Assembly: GCF_040183065.1 (NCBI RefSeq) | Contig: NC_091119.1 | Location: 192,393,543-192,457,542, forward strand | Source of the DNA: Periplaneta americana | Taxonomy: Eukaryota; Arthropoda; Insecta; Blattodea; Blattidae | Direction: 5' to 3' | DNA length: 64,000 nucleotides | Shown: positions 57,840 through 64,000 of the stretch, piece after piece | Numbering within the stretch: the stretch's first letter is position 1 | Layout of the letters: each line of letters starts with the position of its first letter | Notes under the pieces: generated by a model | Told to the model about the DNA's origin: nothing | The model's input: the letters and a program-made list of their open reading frames with translations, nothing else | Database searches by the model: none | Translations under genes and position numbers: made by a program

Positions 57840-58198
57840 TCACTTTAACATCTCTGGTCATACCGCGAGTTATCTTTTTAGGTGAAATCCAAAGGCCTGT
57901 GTACTATTATTGAGACTGGTTCTATTGTTATTGTTATTATTGTTCTATTGTTGTTGTGATGGCGTCTGTAGATGTAGACGTAGGCCTATTACTGATTTGT
58001 TATGAATATGATTTTGGTGATAAATGAAGCCGGTGATATTCAGGGATGTTGTGGCCCGAATTTCCTGGCATTTGCCATACTGTTGAGGGAAAACCCTGAA
58101 AAACCTCAACCAGGAAATTCAACCCGACCGGGAATCGAAACCGGGCCCGTTGCGTAAGAGACCAGCATGCTGATCCCCTACACCACAGAGACGGTCCG
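57840..58198 (-). mobile_element. SINE2 copy 2
   Basis: Minus strand: CTGTGGTGTAGGGGATCAGC (A box region), B box GTTTCGATTCCC, and the same body and GACCAGAGATGTTAAAG end as copy 1. Confidence 0.8.
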
Positions 58199-58214
58199 TA
58201 AGTTACTTATACCC

Positions 58215-58216
<2 letters not shown>

Positions 58217-58267
<51 letters not shown>
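58217..58267. repeat. (AAT)n microsatellite
   Basis: About 17 AAT units. A (TTTA)n run also lies at 58440-58487. Confidence 0.95.
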
Positions 58268-58269
<2 letters not shown>

Positions 58270-58455
58270 TTTGGTAAGTTAATTGTTTTATTTTATTCTT
58301 GTAGCTTCTTCACAGCGTTAAGTTTATTCTCACTACTCCTCACCAAAGATACAAACCGATGTAAACAAGTGAGCTACTCTGGTGAAGACAATGTTAAGTG
58401 ACATTTTCATTATTCATGAAAATAATACTATTTATTTATGTATTTAGTTACTTAC

Positions 58456-58486
<31 letters not shown>

Positions 58487-58535
58487 TGCCTATAACAGGG
58501 CAAAGCCCCAATTACAATAGACAGTACAGATATTC

Positions 58536-58761
58536 TGCAAATCTAATCTTTCAGGTAAAGATTCCTGTAAAGCAGATTTGAATAATTTCAAGGGAAAAAT
58601 TGTTCCGGGGCCGGGTATCGATCCCGGGGCCTCTGGTTGAACGTACCAGCGCTCTCCCACTGAGCTACCCGGGAATTCCAGTGAGCAGAGCGCTGGTACG
58701 TTCAACCAGAGGTCCCGGGATCGATGCCCGGCCCCGGAACAATTTTTCCCTTGAAATTATT
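58536..58761 (-). mobile_element. tRNA-like foldback element, family II copy D (short)
   Basis: Perfect 14-bp TSD CAGTACAGATATTC (58522-58535, 58762-58775). Order: P block, antisense tRNA-like module (58603-58675), partial sense module (58681-58740), end. It is the reverse orientation of copy C with the middle deleted. Confidence 0.78.
58603..58675 (-). tRNA. tRNA-like module (GTT position) in foldback element D
   Basis: The most complete of these modules: A box TAGCTCAGTGGGAGAGCG, anticodon stem CTGGT/ACCAG around ACGTTCA (GTT, Asn-type), B box GGATCGATACC, acceptor TTCC/GGAA ends, T-run downstream. C at position 33 and one acceptor mismatch argue against decoding. Confidence 0.5.
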
Positions 58762-58775
58762 CAGTACAGATATTC

Positions 58776-59440
58776 CTTTAAAAACACATAGAATTGCATA
58801 TAACATGAAAAAAGAGGTGAAACAGATACAAATGCAGGATACAAGTGTAAATACAAATTAAAATGGAAAATGAGAAAAGTAAAAGAAAAAGAACAGACAA
58901 ATAGATACTTCATAAATAAAAGACACAGATATAGATATAAATGAAAAATACAAAATAAAATAAATGAAGTATAGATATCATAGCCAAAAATGTAAAATGT
59001 AGCTGTAATTCGCAAATTACAGAGTAACAAATAGCAATATTATATAAACTCAACTACCTTCAGTATATTAATAAGGAAATGTTTGTATTCCATGTAAGAA
59101 ATGCAGAAATCTAGATCCCATGTTTTACATATTTCATTGAAATTTGAATGCATTTTTAACACTGGTGAATTTTTAAGTGATGAAGTGTTTGGTTTTTTAT
59201 AATATAACAATTGGCGATTTCTTAAATGTGATGTTCTAGCATTATTCTGGATTTGTGATAATATTTCGCTGTTATCCAGTAGACCATAATATAGCACATA
59301 CCCTTTTCAGAGTTGTTTGTCTTTTGTATGTGAGGCGTTTTATATTGAAGTTTCAAATGGCAATACATGCAGTGCTACACAAGCCTGAGTTTTTCAAACA
59401 CTAAAGTTACTGTATTTCAAAATATAGTTTCAGTCACTAA
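58776..59440. other. Spacer before satellite
   Basis: Minus strand is open at 59040-59297 (NNARTSHLRNRQLLYYKKPN); this may be a LINE end but I cannot place it. Otherwise nothing recognised. Confidence 0.35.
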
Positions 59441-62400
59441 AAGTCTCGGTATTTTTTTCTCGAAAATCAGCTTGTGTTCGGGATTCTCATCTTGATGCTA
59501 TCGTGTCCGAAGTAAATGAAGGGGGAATACAAGAGCGCATTCCGTTCCTCTGTATGACCATTATTTCCGGGGATTAGAGACTGAAATATTTTACGTAGGC
59601 AAAAAAAAAAAAATAAAACAAAAAAAAAAAATAAGTCTACAAAAAAGTGCAACGAATTTACTCGATTTTATTGGTGTTTATTAGTAAACATGCGGGGATG
59701 CTACAGTGAAAAGTGCGGGTCTCTGAGCCCCTTCGTACCCCTTGTGTAGAGAAAATTCTCTTTTGGAAGGTCAAAATGCCCATTTTTTTAAAATATGCCG
59801 GCCTCTACCGACCATGTTCCTGGGGACAGAGAGTTGTCCTTTACGCTACAGATAGAGGTCGAGAAGCTCTATTCGCCGCACTTATCAGTTTTGTTCTCGC
59901 TACACGTACGGCGGAGTTATGGCGGCGAGAATGTTGGCGGAATAGAGGTAATTGGTAATTTTTTTCTCGAAAATCACCTTGTCTGTCGGGGTTCCCATTT
60001 TAATGATATATTGTCCCTTCCTTTTCCTAGTGAAGAGAAAATTCTGTTTTGGAAGGTCAAAATCACCATTTTTTTTAAATTTTGCCGATCTCTCCCGTCC
60101 AAACGAACGGGGATAGAGAGTTGTCCTTTATCCTAAAGATAGAGTTCGTCGAGCTGTATGCAACGCATTCACGGCTTTGTTGTCACTACACGTACTGCGG
60201 AGTTATGGCGGCCAGAATGTTGGCGGAATAGTTCTCGAAAATCAGAAATTGTTCGCGATTGCCATTTTGATGCTATCGTGTAAGAAATAAGTCAAGGGGG
60301 AATACAGGGCCGCATCCCGTTCCTCGGTATGGCCATTATTTCCGGAATTACAGACTCAAATATTTTGGGTACCCAAAATTTGGGGCTAGAAAAAAGGGCG
60401 ACGGATTTGCCGGATTTTAGCGGTGATTACTACTGAAGATGCTGGGATGCTACAGTTAAAAGGGCAGGCCTCTGAGACGCTTCGTTCTCCGTGTGTATAA
60501 TAAATTCTGTTTTGGAAGGTCAAAATGACCATTTTTTTTAATTTTGCCGGCCTCTCCCTTCCAAACGAACGGGGATAGAGAGTTGTCCTTTATACTAAAG
60601 ATAGAGTTCGTCGAGCTGTATGCAACGCATTCACAGCTTTGTTGTCACTACACGTACTGCGGAGTTATGGCGGCTAGAATGGTGGCGGAATAGTGCGTAG
60701 AATAGTTTACCTTCCCCTTTTTCCTCGAAATTCAGAAAGTGTTCGCGATTGCCATTTTGATGCTATCGTGTAAGAAGTAAGTCAAGGGGGAATACAGGGC
60801 CGCATCCCGTTCCTCGGTATGGCCGTTATTTCCGGAATTACAGACTCAAATATTTTAGGTACCCAAAAATTGGGGATAGAAACAAGTGCGACGGATTTGC
60901 CGGATATTTGCGGTGATTACTACTAAAGATGCTGGCATGCTACAGCTAAAAGGGCAGGGCTCTTAGTCGCATCGTTTTCCGTTGTTGAATAAATTCTGTA
61001 TTGGAAGGTCAAAATGACCATTTTTTTTAATTTTGCCGGCCTCTCCCTTCGAAACGAACGGGGATAGAGAGTTGTCATTTATACTCAAGATAGAGTACGA
61101 CGAGCTGTATTCAACGCACTCATCGGCTTTGTTGTCCTAAACGTACTGCGGAGTTATGGCGGCTAGAATACCGGCGGAAAATCAGAAATGACCATTTTTT
61201 GAAATTTTGCCGGCCTCTCCCTCCCAAACGAACGGGGATAGAGAGTTGTCATTTATACTCAAGATAGAGATCGACGAGCTGTATTCAACGCACTCATCGG
61301 CTTTGTTGTCACTAAACGTACTGCGGAGTTATGGCGGCTAGAATGGCGGCGGAAATCGAAAATTAGAAATTGTTCGCGATTGCCATTTTGATGCTATCGT
61401 GTAAGAAGTAAGTCAAGGGGGAATACAGGGCCGCATCCCGTTCCTCGGTATGGCCTTTATTTCCGGAATTACAGACTCAAATATTTTAGGTACCCAAAAA
61501 TTGGGGCTAGAAAAAAGTGCGACGGATTTTCCGGATATTTGCGGTGATTACTACTAGAGATGCTGGGATGCTACAGTTAAAAGGGCAGGCCTCTGAGTCG
61601 CTTCGGTCTCCGTGTGTAGAAAAAAATTCTGTTTTGGAAGGTCAAAATGACCATTTTTTTAAATTTTGCCGGCCTCTCCCTTACAAACGAACGGGGATAG
61701 AGAGTTGTCATTTCTACTCAAGATAGAGTTCTACGAGCTGTATTCAACGCACTCATCGGCTTTGTTGTCACTAAAAGTACTGCGGAGTTATGGCGGCTAG
61801 AATGGCGGCCCTTTTTTTCTCGAAAAACAGAAAGTGTTCGCGATTGCCATTTTGATGCTGTCGTGTAAGAAGTAAGTCAAGGGGGAATACAGGGCCGCAT
61901 CCCGTTCCTCGGTATGGCCGTTATTTCCGCAATTACAGACTCAAATATTTTAGGTACCCAAAAATTGGGGCTAGAAAAAAGTGCGACGGATTTTCCGGAT
62001 ATTTGCGGTGATTACTACTAGAGATGCTGGGATGCTACAGTTAAAAGGGCAGGCCTCTGAGTCGCTTCGTTCTCCGTGTGTAGAAAAAATTCTGTTTTGG
62101 AAGGTCAAAATGACCATTTTTTGAAATTTTGCCGGCCTCTCCCTTCCAAACGTACGGGGATAGAGAGTTGTCATTTATACGCAAGATAGAGTTCGACGAG
62201 CTGTATTCAACGCACTCATCGGCTTTGTTGTCACTAAACGTACTGCGGAGTTATGGCGGCTAGAATGGCGGCGGAACAGTAGTTGCCCTTTTTTTCTCGA
62301 AAATCAGAAAGTGTTCGCGATTGCCATTTTGATGCTGTCGTGTAAGAAGTAAGTCAAGGGGGAATACAGGGCCGCATCCCGTTCCTCGCTATGGCCTTTA

Positions 62401-64000
62401 TTTCCGGAATTACAGACTCAAATATTTTAGGTACCCAAAAATTGGGGCTAAAAAAAGTGCGACGGATTTTCCGGATATTTGCGGTGATTACTACTAGAGA
62501 TGCTGGGATGCTACAGTTAAAAGGGCAGGCCTCTGAGTCGCTTCGTTCTCCGTGTGTAGAAAAAAATTCTGTTTTGGAAGGTCAAAAGGACCATTTTTTT
62601 TTAATTTGCCGGCCTCTCCCTTCCAAACGAACGGGGATAGAGAGTTGTCATTTATACTCAATGTAGAGTTCGACGAGCTGTATTCAACGCACTCATCGGC
62701 TTTGTTATCACTAAACGTACTGCGGAGATATGGCGGCTAGAATGGCGGCGGAACAGTGCCCTTTTATTCTCGAAAATCAGAAAGTGTTCGCGATTGCCAT
62801 TTTGATGCTGTCGTGTAAGAAGTAAGTCAAGGGGGAATACAGGGCCGCATCCCGTTCCTGGGTATGGCCGTTATTTCCGGAATTACAGACTCAAATATTT
62901 TAGGTACCCAAAAATTGGGGCTAGAAAAAAGTGCGACGGATTTTCCGGATATTTGCGGTGATTACTACTAGCGGTGCTGGGATGCTACAGTTAAAAGGGC
63001 AGGCCTCTGAGTCGCGTCGTTCTCCGTGTGTAGAAAAAAATTCTGTTTTGGAAGGTCAAAATGACCATTTTTTGAAATTTTGCCGGCCTCTCCCTTACAA
63101 ACGAACGGGGATAGAGAGTTGTCATTTATACTCAAGATAGAGTTCGACGAGCTGTATTCAACGCACTCATCGGCTTTGTTGTCACTAAATGTACTGCGGA
63201 GTTATGGCGGCTAGAATGGCGGCGGAACAGTGGGTTTACTTTGCCCTTTTTTTCTCGAAAATCAGAAAGTGTTGGCGATTGCCATTTTGATGCTGTCGTG
63301 TAAGAAGTAAGTCAAGGGGGAATACAGGGCCGCATCCCGTTCCTGGGTATTGCCGTTATTTCCGGAATTACAGACTCAAATATTTTAGGTACAGTGCCCT
63401 TTTTTTCTCGAAAATCAGAAAATGTTCCCGATTGCCATTTTGATGCTGTCGTGCAAGAAGTAAGTCAAGGGGGAATATAGGGCCGCATCCCGTTCCTGGG
63501 TATGGCCGTTATTTTCGGAATTACAGACTAAAATATTTTAGGTACCCAAAAATTGGGGCTAGAAAAAAGTGCGACGGATTTTCCGGATATTTGCCGTGAT
63601 TACTACTAGAGATGCTGGGATTCTACAGTTAAAAGGGCAGGCCTCTGAGTCGCTTCGTTCTCCGTGTGTAGAAAAAAATTCTGTTTTCGAAGGTCAAAAT
63701 GACCATTTTTTGAAATTTTGCCGGCCTCTCCCTTCCAAACGAACGGGGATAGAGAGTTGTCATTTACACTCAAGATAGAGTTCGACGAGCTGTATTCAAC
63801 GCACTCATCGGCTTTGTTGTCACTAAATGTACTGCGGAGTTATGGCGGCTAGAATGGCGGCGGAACAGTGGGTTTACTTTGCCCTTTTTTTCTCGAAAAT
63901 CAGAAAGTGTTGGCGATTGCCATTTTGATGCTGTCGTGTAAGAAGTAAGTCAAGGGGGAATACAGGGCCGCATCCCGTTCCTGGGTATTGCCGTTATTTC
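59441..64000 (+). repeat. Satellite array, monomer about 470 bp, continues past the window
   Basis: Twelve units, dated by the shared TCTCGAAAAT start: near 59461, 59968, 60236, 60726, 61175, 61357, 61821, 62298, 62771, 63256, 63409 and 63894. Full units are about 449-507 bp; those at 59968, 61175 and 63256 are internally deleted (268, 182 and 153 bp). Conserved blocks include GATTGCCATTTTGATGCT, AAGTCAAGGGGGAATACAGG, ACTACTAGAGATGCTGGGAT and TATGGCGGCTAGAATGGCGG. The leftmost units are the most diverged and later ones are nearly uniform, as expected at a satellite edge. Confidence 0.93.

Noticed and set aside
61517-63778. 69-codon open frame repeated in satellite monomers (RRIFRIFAVITT...)
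   Set aside because: It begins with GTG, not ATG, is broken in some units and follows monomer conservation; no sign of selection on protein.
59441-64000. CRISPR array or rDNA spacer
   Set aside because: Units are tandem ~470-bp monomers without spacers, in an animal genome, and no rRNA sequence is present.

Overview
The window is insect nuclear DNA, most likely from a cockroach and probably Periplaneta americana. It is AT-rich, has large repeat-filled introns, and holds many LINE, SINE, Penelope-like and DNA-transposon copies. The species guess rests on one very common LINE 3' end (called LINE A here), whose antisense reading MAGLCEGGNEPPGS I recall from American cockroach gene models. No database was searched.

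Two host genes can be supported. PPWD1, a spliceosome-associated WD-repeat cyclophilin, runs on the + strand from 1730 to 36455 in twelve coding exons. Every splice phase closes, giving 580 codons plus a partial first codon. Only the N-terminal exon or exons lie outside the window or cannot be recognised. The second gene is an intronless Jun/Jra AP-1 transcription factor at 48953-49831. It sits in a GC- and CpG-rich island with a compact promoter: CCAAT, a CRE/TRE-like site, a MEF2-like site, a consensus AP-1 site, a TATA box and an initiator, with a second AP-1 site in the 5' UTR.

Almost everything else is mobile DNA, much of it with target-site duplications (TSDs) readable in the sequence. 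There are 5'-truncated LINEs of at least seven families (labelled A-H) and three tRNA-derived SINE families. There are three Penelope-like elements (PLEs) arranged as inverted repeats, each carrying a hammerhead-like CTGAAGAYG...CGAAAC motif. A complete but broken Tc1-type transposon is present, along with a pogo/Tigger-like element and non-autonomous elements of PIF/Harbinger, hAT and Tc1/mariner type. Several insertions are nested and give relative ages.

The most unusual repeats are four foldback elements of two sequence families (2382-2989, 35610-36203, 11019-11516, 58536-58761). They carry cloverleaf-forming tRNA-like modules in opposite orientations within a nested inverted-repeat layout, flanked by TSDs of 8-14 bp.

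From about 36.5 to 48.5 kb and from 51 to 59.4 kb lies intergenic repeat-rich DNA, including a recent tandem duplication of about 569 bp. From 59.4 kb to the right edge a satellite array (monomer about 470 bp) begins with diverged, deleted units and becomes more uniform rightwards, with a 638-bp higher-order period at the edge. The two genes appear unrelated in function.
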